From: Acidobacteriota bacterium
GTDB lineage: Bacteria; Acidobacteriota; Terriglobia; Acidiferrales; UBA7541
Assembly (NCBI GenBank): GCA_003223325.1
Contig: QHYS01000166.1
Location: forward strand, 1 to 64,000
Direction: 5' to 3'
Length of the DNA stretch: 64,000 bases
In this document: positions 1 through 8,174 of the stretch, in pieces
Layout: every line of letters starts with the position of its first letter
Numbering within the stretch: the stretch's first letter is position 1
Translations under genes and position numbers: made by a program
The notes under the pieces: generated by a model
Told to the model about the DNA's origin: nothing
Databases searched by the model: none
What the model saw: only the letters and a program-made list of their open reading frames with translations

Positions 1-223
1 GGAGTTCTTCGGGAACATACACGGCGAACCGTCGCTTCTTCAGCCGGCCGTACAGGACGTAACTGGCATGTTGCTCGCCGGACGCACAAGCGGGGCAGTG
101 CGGTCGAATACAACGCGTGCGTCGCAAGCTGCGGGAGCCCAGCAGAGCGGGCTCGAGGTTTTTGGCTTGATTCTGAAACCAGTTCCAGACCTCGGCAGGG
201 GACTCCGCTGAGTGAGTTTTCAT
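1..223 (-). CDS. DUF6788-like protein, 3' end outside window (partial)
   Basis: The minus strand reads from an ATG at 223 to the window edge with no stop, giving 74 residues beginning MKTHSAESPAEVWNWF. A middle stretch reads LLGSRSLRRTRCIRPHCPAC followed by ASGEQHASYVLYGR and a basic RFAVYVPEEL segment. This layout (basic helix, Cys-x4-Cys-x2-Cys, GE-H-Y, then a YV motif) resembles the DUF6788 family, small proteins often found beside transposases. The family assignment is from memory of the pattern. No function is known. An imperfect AT-rich palindrome overlaps the start codon. Its position in a zone of tRNA and transposase scars fits an accessory gene. Confidence 0.55.
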   Translation of the reverse strand, partial: MKTHSAESPAEVWNWFQNQAKNLEPALLGSRSLRRTRCIRPHCPACASGEQHASYVLYGRLKKRRFAVYVPEEL

Positions 224-256
224 GTGGATATATGTGCCATAACACACATATACATG
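221..256. promoter_or_regulatory. AT-rich imperfect palindrome at the start of the DUF6788-like gene
   Basis: CATGTGGATATATGTG at 221-236 is mirrored by CACACATATACATG at 243-256 around a 6-base centre. It overlaps the start codon and upstream region of the leftward gene, where an operator would sit. The operator role is inferred; no binding protein is identified. Confidence 0.3.
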
Positions 257-825
257 TCAAGGGGAAAATGCAAAAATCCGAAAAAATTTGCACAAACGCC
301 TGATTTGACGGGCTATTCTGCGTTTTGCGACAGAAACTAGCTAGGGAGCCGTTCGACGGTTGGCAGAGCGATCCACTGAAAAGTGATCCGGTGATAGCGG
401 ACGCCCCTTGTGCAAAGCACAGGATATTTAATCCATTCAGGCCGAAGAAACCCGAAACCGGGAAGGATCGTTTCCCGGTTGACGAGAAGGACGCGGGCGA
501 GGGGCTATGAAGTTCTAATTCCGCGCGGTCTTCGCGCTCTTATACGCGAGCCAACCAAGCGGAATACCGCCAGCGTTAGAAGCCAGTTGACCGGCCGCTT
601 GACACGGCAATTTGCGACCGTTACAGTGGCCCACAGGGCGAGGAATCGAGGGAAGCTCGTGAGACCCGAATCGCACATTTACGGCTGTCAGGTCTTGACT
701 TTCCCGCCCTCGTTCGGTTCGCGCCGCCGATTTTTTTCGTTAGTGAGAAGAGTTTGATAAACTTTGACGCCAGTAGCTCTTCCAGAATACTCGCCAGCAT
801 AGTAAATCTAGTGCCTGCCTAGAGT
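257..825. other. Gene-free stretch
   Basis: Reading frames here are short, lack ribosome-binding sites and do not resemble any family I know. I see no RNA gene or repeat up to the tRNA fragment at 826. Confidence 0.5.
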
Positions 826-863
826 TGGGAGGTCGTACAATCGGTAGTACATCAGACTTTGGA
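826..863 (+). pseudogene. 5' part of a tRNA-Gln(UUG) gene
   Basis: These 38 bases match positions 1-38 of the intact tRNA-Gln at 3648 with a single difference: the anticodon wobble base, T here and C there, so the anticodon reads TTG. The acceptor 5' strand, D arm, anticodon 5' stem and loop are present. Immediately after the loop the sequence diverges and there is no T arm or acceptor 3' strand, so this cannot make a tRNA. A break at the anticodon loop is typical of a tRNA gene used as an integration site whose other half was later lost. Confidence 0.75.
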
Positions 864-975
864 ATCGAGTTGAATTAAATCTAAACCGTTGAATCGGCGT
901 CAGTTCGACTAGATAACCAGAACTTAAATTTCCCCTGCGATTGCCCACAGTTCTCAAGAATAGTAGAGCAAGGGA

Positions 976-1026
976 TGGTCGGGACGAGAGGATTTGAACC
1001 TCCGATCTGAGCTCCTGGTCCCGAAC
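976..1026 (-). pseudogene. 3' part of a tRNA-Pro(CGG) gene, att-like remnant
   Basis: On the minus strand this reads from an anticodon loop TTCGGGA (anticodon CGG) through the variable region and a good T arm (GGAGG TTCAAAT CCTCT) to the acceptor strand CGTCCCG, then ACCA. The sequence upstream on that strand does not form the 5' half: there is no D arm and no CGGGACG strand. Integrative elements that use tRNA genes carry exactly such 3' halves as attachment cores, so this probably marks an old element boundary. Confidence 0.7.
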
Positions 1027-1291
1027 CGAGGAATCGGAGATTACTAAGTCGTTTCGGTGGTGTCGCATCGGGACCAAAACCAGTTTTCCTCGAACCTCTT
1101 AATCGAACCTAATTTGAACCTCACCTCAACGAGAACCAGAGCAGCGGAAGTGAAGATACCGGCGTGATAGCAGGGGTTATCCGCCTACCTGCCGATTTTT
1201 CTTGGCCACCGTCTATTTTGGTACGACCGAACCCCCTAGCTGCACGGACTTTACACAATTTAGTAGCGAGGATCAGTGGTAGACTGCCCGC

Positions 1292-1708
1292 ATGCCAAAC
1301 AAGAACAAGCAGATGACACGGAAGAAATCCGCTAAGAAGACGACACCGAAGAGAAAGGATGCTCGGAAAAGAGCAGCTTCGAAGCGGTCCTCTCTCGCCA
1401 GAAGAAAGAAGTTCTCAACGAAGAGGAAGAGGGTAACGGGTATGGGCTTGGTTGTGGAGACGGTACCCTTCCCGTCCGGGGAACGGCGAGAACATCGGGA
1501 CGGACAGACGGGTGACTTGCAGGGCTTATCCAGCCGCCCAACGGCTAATTCGGAGAGTGTGGAGGAACTGCTAGAGGAAGGGAACGCTTTGGAAGCTGAG
1601 GCGATACAGGGCGTAGAAAATGCTCTTGATGCCGATGAAGGCGAGGTACAGACTCACGAAGTGCCGGAAGATGATGTGCCGCAGGAATATCTGGATAAAG
1701 ATCGGTGA
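1292..1708 (+). CDS. Hypothetical protein, Lys/Arg-rich N-terminus, acidic conserved C-terminus
   Basis: 138 residues. The first 50 are almost all Lys, Arg, Ser and Thr (KKSAKKTTPKRKDARKRAAS), like a histone-H1-type or other nucleic-acid-binding tail. The last 50 are strongly acidic, with ELLEEGNALEAEAIQGVENA followed by DADEGEV and a VPEDDVPQEYLDKDR ending. I have seen this acidic C-terminal pattern in uncharacterised proteins of several soil bacteria, so I take the gene as real. Function is unknown; the opposite charges suggest a DNA- or RNA-associated role. A small reading frame with a good ribosome-binding site follows after 33 bases. Confidence 0.65.
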   Translation: MPNKNKQMTRKKSAKKTTPKRKDARKRAASKRSSLARRKKFSTKRKRVTGMGLVVETVPFPSGERREHRDGQTGDLQGLSSRPTANSESVEELLEEGNALEAEAIQGVENALDADEGEVQTHEVPEDDVPQEYLDKDR

Positions 1709-1741
1709 TCGATTCCCATATCCGCCGCACCGGAGGCACCT

Positions 1742-1930
1742 ATGAATGCCGACGGCTTCGATGATCTATGGGATAGGGTCCGACCGCAATTCAAACTATA
1801 TTCGGGGATTGCGCTTTCATCCAGAAATCAGCAGCAGGTAAAGATTTGGTTTCAGCGGTTAGCCGTTTGTTTTCCTCAGAAAAACAAGCTGTATAGACAC
1901 ATGCCTGGTTCTGCCCCCACAAAACAATAG
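1742..1930 (+). CDS. Small hypothetical protein, 62 residues
   Basis: The ATG at 1742 is preceded by a clear ribosome-binding site (GGAGG, six bases upstream), the main reason to list it. The product (MNADGFDDLWDRVRPQFKLY...) has a mixed composition, no membrane segment and no family I recognise. It lies 33 bases after the preceding gene on the same strand and may be co-transcribed with it. It could be a truncated gene: the region is full of rearrangement scars. Confidence 0.35.
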   Translation: MNADGFDDLWDRVRPQFKLYSGIALSSRNQQQVKIWFQRLAVCFPQKNKLYRHMPGSAPTKQ

Positions 1931-2013
1931 CTGATGAATAAGGCACGCCGCGTGAGCCCGGCGCTGGCGATGCGCCGATCCGCTGCCGAAAATGGAATCA
2001 GGAGACGGGGATC

Positions 2014-2655
2014 ATGGCGAGTAAAACGATGAAGAAAAGGGTTCGATGGTTCAGGGGAAGCGATGCCGAAGCCTGTGAGCACGTACACATGAACCCTTCA
2101 ATCCATAAAAACGATTTTGCTGATTTCAATTTGCTGAAACCTTTTGATTGGCATGAAGGCGCGTTTGAATTTCCAGAGGAAAGCGTAACCGCGCACCTAT
2201 GTGATGATTGCGTGGCTGGCTTGAAAAAGCAAACCATAGAATTCGTGCTTGTGAAGATAGTGGATACGTTGATTGCGGGCGTAATCGGCACCGAGCATTG
2301 GGGCATGGACGAACTTGGGTACGTATATGCGCTAGACGAAAATGGATATCCGGGCCACGAAGCCTCCGAACCAACCGCTGCGAAAGTGCGAGACGCGATC
2401 CAAAAGAGCAAGGCGGCGAAGGCGCGTGACGGGTCATTCAGGAGGAAGTCGGATCGGCTGGCAGCGGCCCACCGAAAGCTAGATTGGTTTGTCACAACTG
2501 GCGGCGATTTGAAAGCTGCCGAAGCGGTTCCTATACGACAGGAATTCGAGAACGCCTTCAAGGCACTTTGCGATGAGTTTGGACCCCCAACTGGCGGCGT
2601 TGTGAACTGCCCCAAATGCGGAAACCCGGTTTCGGTTGCTGTACCGACTCTCTAG
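2014..2655 (+). CDS. Hypothetical protein with C-terminal zinc-ribbon-like motif
   Basis: 213 residues with a ribosome-binding site (AGGAGA) ten bases before the ATG. The N-terminal half has HVHMNPSIHKNDF and an LCDDC Cys pair. The central part is helical and charged (KVRDAIQKSKAAKARDGSFR). The C-terminus ends CPKCGNPVSV, half of a zinc ribbon; with the earlier CDDC pair a four-Cys zinc site is possible. I do not recognise the family. Composition is like the neighbouring accessory genes. Confidence 0.6.
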   Translation: MASKTMKKRVRWFRGSDAEACEHVHMNPSIHKNDFADFNLLKPFDWHEGAFEFPEESVTAHLCDDCVAGLKKQTIEFVLVKIVDTLIAGVIGTEHWGMDELGYVYALDENGYPGHEASEPTAAKVRDAIQKSKAAKARDGSFRRKSDRLAAAHRKLDWFVTTGGDLKAAEAVPIRQEFENAFKALCDEFGPPTGGVVNCPKCGNPVSVAVPTL

Positions 2656-3151
2656 AAGGATGCGAATAGCAACGCCTCATCTACCGTCGCTTACCCTGTT
2701 CAGGGATACGATGTTTGCTATTTCATCTGATCCGTTCGCACTCAAATGGCTGCCGGAGGACTACGCCGTCACACTCGGTAGGCTCTCAACGAGAAGGGAA
2801 TTCAATTCCTTGCGAATCCCTGCACTGCGGCGACGTGGTAACTCGCCTCGGCGGGCAGTGCGGTTATATATGGCGCGTCATCTCTGGCCATAGAAGGAGG
2901 GAAGCCGGAGCGAGGAGGCAGTCAAGGACGCGGAGCGAGGTACGAGCGGAGCGCGTACGTTGAACACGAATGATCGATTGAGGGTGCAAGTCCCTTACAG
3001 AGTCTGTTGGAGACCTCGATAATGGCGGAAATCGTACTTCCAAGCCCGTATTGCAGAAGAAAGGGGGAGTTCGGAGACAGAATCATGGTCTGAAGTTGAA
3101 GATCGCATAGCATACATGGTTGGTGGAGTTCGTTAAACTCCCCGTAGGATT
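2656..3151. other. Gene-free stretch with a possible group II intron fragment
   Basis: No convincing gene. Around 2985-2999 the sequence GAGGGTGCAAGTCCCTT resembles the GGTGCAAGTCC stem-loop near the 5' end of bacterial group II introns, also present in the better preserved intron at 10990. The later domains are not recognisable here, so it is at most a 5' fragment. A small hairpin (GGAGTT/AACTCC) lies at about 3126-3141. Confidence 0.3.
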
Positions 3152-3611
3152 CTAGTCTCCTGTCCGGCAATTCTTTGCAATGGCTTCCTTGCAGCGGCGC
3201 ACCTTGTCGAGGATGACGTCGGCCGTGGCTTTCCAGACGAAGGGTTGAGGTTCATTGTTCCAGTCCGACAGCCACTGATAAATCGCTCGCTCCCATTCTG
3301 TCGGTGATGAGAGCGAAAAAGCGTTCCACCTGATTGAGCCAGGAACTACTGGTCGAAGTGAAGTGAAAATGGAAGCGCCGCCGCTTTTTCGGCTGGAGCC
3401 ATCGCTGAACGACCTCGCTTTTATGGGTGGAATAGTTGTCCATGACCAGATGCACCTCCTGGTCCGGTGGCACCTCTTTCTCCAACTGGTGGAGAAATTT
3501 GACGAACTCCTTGGCGCGCTGGCGCGGCTGGCAACTGCCCATCACCCTCCCATTCAGGATGTTGAAGGCCGCGAATAAGGTGGTTGCCCCAGTTGCCCCA
3601 CTTTTCCACAA
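3152..3611 (-). pseudogene. IS630-family transposase, truncated and frameshifted
   Basis: The minus strand encodes the second half of a DDE transposase of the IS630/Tc1 type: GATTLFAAFNILNGRVMG, then HLVMDNYSTHKS with the middle Asp of the triad, and HFTSTSSSWLNQVERFFALI. After ITDR the frame shifts; the proper C-terminus (WERAIYQWLSDWNN... KVRRCKEAIAKN) continues in another frame to a TAG at 3152. The N-terminal domain is missing. The element is dead, and I find no terminal inverted repeats. It sits 37 bases before the tRNA-Gln gene. Confidence 0.85.
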
Positions 3612-3647
3612 GGAGAAAATAGCCTAAACTACTGAAAACCTTCCTGC

Positions 3648-3722
3648 TGGGAGGTCGTACAATCGGTAGTACATCAGACTCTGGATCTGATTATCCTGGT
3701 TCGAGTCCAGGCCTCCCAGCCA
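3648..3722 (+). tRNA. tRNA-Gln(CUG)
   Basis: Complete cloverleaf: acceptor TGGGAGG/CCTCCCA, D arm with AATCGGTAGT, anticodon stem TCAGA/TCTGA around loop CTCTGGA (anticodon CTG), T arm CCTGG TTCGAGT CCAGG, discriminator G and encoded CCA. The gene is the integration site of the island to its right: the island integrase fragments begin six bases after the CCA, and the 3' half is repeated at 10813. The element has restored the tRNA on this side, so it should remain functional. Confidence 0.95.
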
Positions 3723-3723
3723 A
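3680..3723 (+). repeat. Left attachment site of the island (44-bp direct repeat inside tRNA-Gln)
   Basis: Bases 3680-3723, from the anticodon loop to one base past CCA, are identical to 10813-10856. Allowing one mismatch the match extends to 49 bases. A direct repeat of a tRNA 3' half beside an integrase is the hallmark of site-specific integration. Confidence 0.9.
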
Positions 3724-3728
3724 TCTTT

Positions 3729-5176
3729 TCAGTTGATTAGCTCTTCTGAGTTCGCGGATTTGGGAACAGTTGGGAACAACAACTCCTTGAGTTTGCTCAG
3801 CGCATCGCGCTGAGACTTTTCTTCGGTCTGGGTATAGAAGGCTAGAGTAATCGTCGGTGACGAATGCCCGAGAACCTGCTGGGCGGTTCTTACAGGCTCG
3901 TGCAACTCGCTCAACGCAGTGGCGACTGACCGCCGAAATGCCCTCCATCCCGCGTTCGGCAAGCCTAAGGTTTTCAGTACCGGACTCAGAACACGGCGAG
4001 CCAGGTTCCCTGCATCGTGTGGCTTACAGGCAGCGTCGCAGAAGACCAGTCCAGAATCGTTTGGCCGCGCAAGCCGCTGATGCTCTCGGAGTGCATCGGC
4101 CAGGAATGGACCCATAGGGACCGCCCGCTCGCTAGAGGCAGTCTTGGGTGGTCCGAATTGTCCTCGGTAGAAAGTACGTCGCACGAAAATCAATGCGCGC
4201 TCGAAGTCTACATCCGCCCAGGTAAGAGCGAAAAACTCCGATGCGCGCATTCCCGTTAGCGCGGCCATTATCACCATGCTCCGGTATGGTTGTGCGAGAT
4301 GGCTAAGAATTCGTTGCACGTCGTTTGGTTTGAAAGTTGTTTTTGGCCGAATGCTTCGCTTGCTCGGAAGCTCAACGCCGTCGGCCGGATTCGCATCCAC
4401 GTATTTCCACTTCGCCGCGGCGGCGAAAATCCTGCTCAGGGTAGCCCGAATGTGGTGCAGCCAGAATCAAACGGCCGAAAGACGAAACCAGCGGTCCTGT
4501 CGCGCAGAAGCGCGGGCAATGCCGTTTCCGCTGGTTGTCCAAAGTAGACGACGCGCTCTTTGCTGCCCTTGCCAAAAACGCGGATTCGGCGCTCAGCCCA
4601 GTCGATATCCTCAATGCGAATCCGGGCCAGTTCCGAGATCCGGCAGGCTGTAGCGAAGGCCAGTTCCAGTAGGGCGCCGTTCCGAGGGCGTTTCTGCGGC
4701 CGCAATCAGCTTTTCGATTTCCTTCATGGTGTGCGAATCGCCGATCCGCTTCGGTACTTTTCGCGTTCTGAGTCGGGCCAAGGCGCCGGAGTTGGGAAGC
4801 TCGAGCAGCGAGATAAAGCGGCCAAACGATTTCAGCGCTTGGATGTAGAGGAATATCGCGGTACCGCTCGGCTTTGTGGGTTAGGAAGATCTGGACATCC
4901 AGCGGCTGGATATCGCAGAGTCGGGGTTTGGCAAACTGCGGTAGCAGATGCCGATGCAGCGTGTTGTTATCAAAGCAGTCGGGTTGCGAACCCGGTGGTT
5001 GCACGGCGTCCAACGCGCTTCGAGAACTCGGAAACTGGCCCGATTACAACGGTTCTTTGTATACGGCCCAGCGTTCCATCCTCGCGGATCACGTCTTCTC
5101 TCCAGCGCGCAACCCATTGTTTCTTGCGCTTGCCACGGATCTGCAGATGACCTTCCTGGTATCGGCGGCGAGCCAT
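3729..5176 (-). pseudogene. Tyrosine-recombinase integrase of the island, broken
   Basis: Pieces of one integrase lie in order on the minus strand. The N-terminal arm-binding part (MARRRYQEGHLQIRGKRKKQ...) runs 5176-4970. A core-binding part (NTLHRHLLPQFAKPRLCDIQ...FLTHKAERY) lies at about 4953-4861. The catalytic domain (LHHIRATLSRIF... to the stop at 3729) starts at about 4460. About 50 residues are missing between the first two pieces, and a 400-bp foreign recombinase fragment separates the last two. In the catalytic domain the first Arg (TGMRASE), the RRS Arg, LGHSS and the Tyr of FYTQ are present. The usual His of box II is Arg (GWRAFRRS, where relatives have GWHAFRR), so even the intact part may be inactive. 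Confidence 0.85.
4461..4860 (-). pseudogene. XerC/XerD-like recombinase fragment inside the integrase gene
   Basis: Between the Tyr of HKAERY and LHHIRATLSRIF of the island integrase lies a different tyrosine recombinase. It has the end of a SAM-like domain (YIQALKSFGRFISLLELP), a linker (RTRKVPKRIGDSHTMKEIEK), then LLELAFATACRISELARIRI with the first catalytic Arg, and IRVFGKGSKERVVYFG with the beta-hairpin Lys. The piece is split over at least two frames and stops before box II. It resembles XerC/D or integron-type integrases rather than the host gene. The joints fall almost exactly where the host protein would otherwise continue, so it looks like an insertion. Confidence 0.7.
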
Positions 5177-5247
5177 CTCATCCTTTCCGTTGGCTCGTCC
5201 GATTCTTCCTGCGTCGGGGGGGCATTGTAGTCATCGCGGCTAGGGCG

Positions 5248-5433
5248 TCAAGCATTCGCTCGCTCTCCACTCCGTTGCCGCTCAATCCACGCGAGCACAT
5301 CCGCCTCGCGAAAGCGCCAATATTTCCCGAGCCCGAAACCAGGAATGGCGCGCACAGTGGACCGAGTACGATCAGGACGGGACTGCACATAAGAGATATT
5401 GCTCGCTCGGAGACCGTGAATTGCTGGCAGAGG
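5248..5433 (-). pseudogene. Excisionase/MerR-type helix-turn-helix remnant
   Basis: The end reads IPGFGLGKYWRFREADVLAWIERQRS, the typical second half of excisionase-family DNA-binding domains (wing plus W-R-F and the AWIE helix). The expected first helix, FTVSERAI, is found upstream but in another frame, so the gene appears frameshifted. It lies directly upstream of the broken integrase on the same strand, the usual place for xis. It would have regulated or directed excision of the island. Confidence 0.55.
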
Positions 5434-5533
5434 CCATCCCCGAGCCGCAGCCCGGACCTCGTACCCAGCCGCAAAAAAGGCTGGGAGGGGCAAAGCCTGT
5501 ACTTGGGCCATTGACGACAGAAGGCGACAGGTC

Positions 5534-6217
5534 ATGAGAGCCGCCATATACGCGCGAGTCAGCAAGACTGAAAACGGCCAATCACCCGAAATGCAGTTGC
5601 GTGATTTCACCGAGTACGCCAAGCGACGCAGCTGGACCGCGGCCGGCGAATATGTGGACGTCGGGATTTCCGGCGCCAAGGACGAGCGCCCGGAGCTGGA
5701 TCGTCTAATGGCCGACGCGCACCGTCGCCGCTTCGATGTCGTCGTAGTCTGGAAGTTCGACCGCTTCGCCCGTTCCGTCTCGCATCTTCTGCGCGCTCTC
5801 GAGACGTTCGATGCGCTTGGAATCGCCTTCGTCAGCTTGAGTGAACAGATGGACACCACGACGCCGGCTGGCAGGATGGTGTTCACTGTCCTCGGCTCCG
5901 TCGCGGAACTCGAGCGGTCGCTGATTGTTGAGCGCGTGAAGGCCGGTTTGCGGAATGCCCGCGCCAAGGGAAAAACTTTAGGACGTCCGAAAGTCATCCT
6001 GGACGCTTCCAAGATTGCCAAGCTGCGCGCGCAAGGTCTCGGCTGGAAAAAGATTTCGAGGGAGCTGAAGGTTGGAGTCGGTACTGTGCTCCGAATCGCC
6101 CACGAAGCCCGGGAAAGTGGTTTGGAAAACCCTAGCGCTAAAACTTTCCGAACCATTGCCCGGAAGCATCGTCTCGATTTGGCCGGTGGAAGTACGGTCG
6201 CAGCGGCGTTTCGGTGA
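5534..6217 (+). CDS. Serine recombinase (resolvase/invertase family)
   Basis: 227 residues, an intact small serine recombinase. The N-terminal catalytic domain begins MRAAIYARVSKTENGQSPEM with nucleophile Ser10 and Arg8. VVVVWKFDRFARSVSHLLRAL follows, and the second active-site Arg group lies in FDRFARS. Then come SLSEQMDTTTPAGRMVFTVLGS and the long E helix VAELERSLIVERVKAGLRNARAKG. A Hin-like helix-turn-helix (GRPKVILDASKIAKLRAQGLGWKKISRELKV split over the linker) closes the DNA-binding part, with a 40-residue tail. It could resolve or invert DNA within the island; no res or inversion site was found nearby. It is transcribed away from the int/xis remnants. Confidence 0.93.
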   Translation: MRAAIYARVSKTENGQSPEMQLRDFTEYAKRRSWTAAGEYVDVGISGAKDERPELDRLMADAHRRRFDVVVVWKFDRFARSVSHLLRALETFDALGIAFVSLSEQMDTTTPAGRMVFTVLGSVAELERSLIVERVKAGLRNARAKGKTLGRPKVILDASKIAKLRAQGLGWKKISRELKVGVGTVLRIAHEARESGLENPSAKTFRTIARKHRLDLAGGSTVAAAFR

Positions 6218-6380
6218 TAGCAGTTTCATGGCACTGGCTTACGACCTTAGCTAGAACTTTGTAAATTCTTGCAACTTTAAGTGCGTTCCTGTGTGGCTAC
6301 AGGCTGAGGTCAATCCTGCGCCGCGATGCTAGCGGTTGGCGAGGAAGGGTGTGAATGCCGTGAACGCATCGGAAAATATA

Positions 6381-8174
6381 ATGCCAGGCGCCAAGAGACG
6401 GCCCTTGAAGTTGGGTTTTCTGCTCGTTACGGTGAGCCTCGTCGCAGGTTGCGTGGGTGGCAGTGGGGTGCCGGTGATCACTCCATCGGCAGCGCTCGTT
6501 TCGCCTGGCCAAGCATTAAAGTTCAGGGCCAGAGGCGCCAGGGGGCATCGAGTGTGGTTCGTTAACGGGATGCTCGAAGGAAGTTTGACTACTGGCACAA
6601 TTACGAACCACGGCCTCTTTACGGCGCCTTCCGTGGTCGACCCGGCATCCTTCCATTCCCCCCTGCATGTGAGCGTCGTCGTAAACGGTGCGCCCTCATT
6701 GTCGGTTCCAGTTTCCGTGTTCGTGCCCGGCAACTTTATGCCTGGTACCGTCTCCTCGACTGCTAATCCGCTTGTGGCCTCGTATACCATCGCAGTGCCG
6801 GAGGGAGCATCGGTACAAGTGCAGTGTGGTCCAGACACCAATTACGGCCGCACGACCTGGTCCCAACCGGCCCCCGATGCAGGGGGCGCCGTAACCATTC
6901 TCGTCGCCGGAATGCGTTCCAGTTCGATTTATCACATGCGCGCCGTTGTTCAACTCGAAGATGGGACCCAAGCCCTTGATGCCGATCATGTTTTTACCAC
7001 GGGAGCAGTGCCGGCGAACCGCCTCCCCGCGATTACAGTGAGCCAATTCGCTGATCTGGCGCCGCATTCTGGCATTGAATTGTTTTCCTTGGTATATCCG
7101 GGAACAGGAAATCAGCTCACAGCAGTGGCCACAGACTTGTCGGGAAATGTCATCTGGTACTACGACATGGGGCCGGGCGAGTGGCCCTTTCCAATTAAGC
7201 TGCTGCCGAATGGCGACATGCTCTTGGTGGCCACCGGAAACGGCTCAAACGAAGTGCGCGAGATCGACCTCGCGGGGACAGTCATAAATAGAACTTCCCC
7301 GAATGATCTCAACTCAGAACTCAGTCGGATCGGGGTTTCGTTTCAGGCCAGCGCCTTTCACCACGACATTTTGCAACTGCCCAACGGCCATCTCATTTTT
7401 CTCGTCCAGTACACAAAGCCTTTCAATATCCCTGGACTCGCACCAGGCACTCAGATCATCGGGGATGCCATTGTGGACTGGGACAATAGAGGACGGGTTC
7501 CGGTGTGGACGTGGTCGACTTTCGACCACATCGACATCAGTCATGCCCCTTTTGGATATCCGGACTGGACTCATGCAAATGCGCTCGTTTACTCGCACGA
7601 TGATGGGAATCTGATCCTGTCAATGCGCAATCAAAATTGGATCATCAAAATTAATTACCGCGACGGCCTGGGTGACGGCAGCATTTTGTGGCGGCTTGGA
7701 CCAGGCGGCGACTTCATCTTGCCCAGCGGCGAGGCGCCTATCGAATGGAATTACGGCCAACACTACCCAACTTTATTGGGGCCAAATAGCGCCGGAATCT
7801 TTTCTTTGATGTTCTTCAATAATGGCAATAACCGGTTGGTGGATGGGAACAATACGATCTGCGGCTCTGCCGGCGCCATTGACTGCTATAGCAGTGTGCC
7901 CATCCTGCAACTCAACGAATACACAAAAACGGCGCAGATTCTTTTTGAAGGCAGGTTGACCGCATATTCCACTTGCTGCGGGAACGCGTCCCTGCTTCCG
8001 AACGGAGATGTGGAGTTCGACGTAGCGTTCGATCAACACACTCCCGGAGTCTCCTATATCCAGGAAGTGACCCAAGAACAGAATCCTCAACTGTTATGGC
8101 AGATGAACATTGCCGGACAGGTGGCCTATCGAGGGTTCCGCGTTCCCAGCCTCTATCCGGGCGTCCAATGGTGA
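6381..8174 (+). CDS. Arylsulfotransferase (ASST)-type lipoprotein
   Basis: About 597 residues. I chose the ATG at 6381 because it gives a clean lipoprotein signal (MPGAKRRPLKLGFLLVTVSL then lipobox VAGC) and has GGAA six bases upstream. An Ig-like N-terminal half (ALVSPGQALKFRAR...) precedes a beta-propeller typical of ASST (GNVIWYYDMGPGEWPFPIKLLPNGDML split). Two conserved His motifs, FHHDI and DWTHANALVY, match the active-site positions of AssT enzymes, which transfer sulfate between phenolic donors and acceptors in the periplasm. It should be anchored in a membrane facing the periplasm. It is the largest intact cargo gene of the island. The exact substrate is unknown, and some ASST homologues have no proven activity. 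Confidence 0.85.
   Translation: MPGAKRRPLKLGFLLVTVSLVAGCVGGSGVPVITPSAALVSPGQALKFRARGARGHRVWFVNGMLEGSLTTGTITNHGLFTAPSVVDPASFHSPLHVSVVVNGAPSLSVPVSVFVPGNFMPGTVSSTANPLVASYTIAVPEGASVQVQCGPDTNYGRTTWSQPAPDAGGAVTILVAGMRSSSIYHMRAVVQLEDGTQALDADHVFTTGAVPANRLPAITVSQFADLAPHSGIELFSLVYPGTGNQLTAVATDLSGNVIWYYDMGPGEWPFPIKLLPNGDMLLVATGNGSNEVREIDLAGTVINRTSPNDLNSELSRIGVSFQASAFHHDILQLPNGHLIFLVQYTKPFNIPGLAPGTQIIGDAIVDWDNRGRVPVWTWSTFDHIDISHAPFGYPDWTHANALVYSHDDGNLILSMRNQNWIIKINYRDGLGDGSILWRLGPGGDFILPSGEAPIEWNYGQHYPTLLGPNSAGIFSLMFFNNGNNRLVDGNNTICGSAGAIDCYSSVPILQLNEYTKTAQILFEGRLTAYSTCCGNASLLPNGDVEFDVAFDQHTPGVSYIQEVTQEQNPQLLWQMNIAGQVAYRGFRVPSLYPGVQW

Noticed and set aside
410-757. Plus-strand frame of 115 residues near the left end
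   Set aside because: No ribosome-binding site, unstructured basic composition and no resemblance to a family.
5248-6156. Long minus-strand open frame of 302 residues opposite the serine recombinase
   Set aside because: The part over the recombinase is Arg/Ser-rich antisense sequence without any domain; only the last 60 residues (excisionase-like HTH) look like protein, and those are listed separately.
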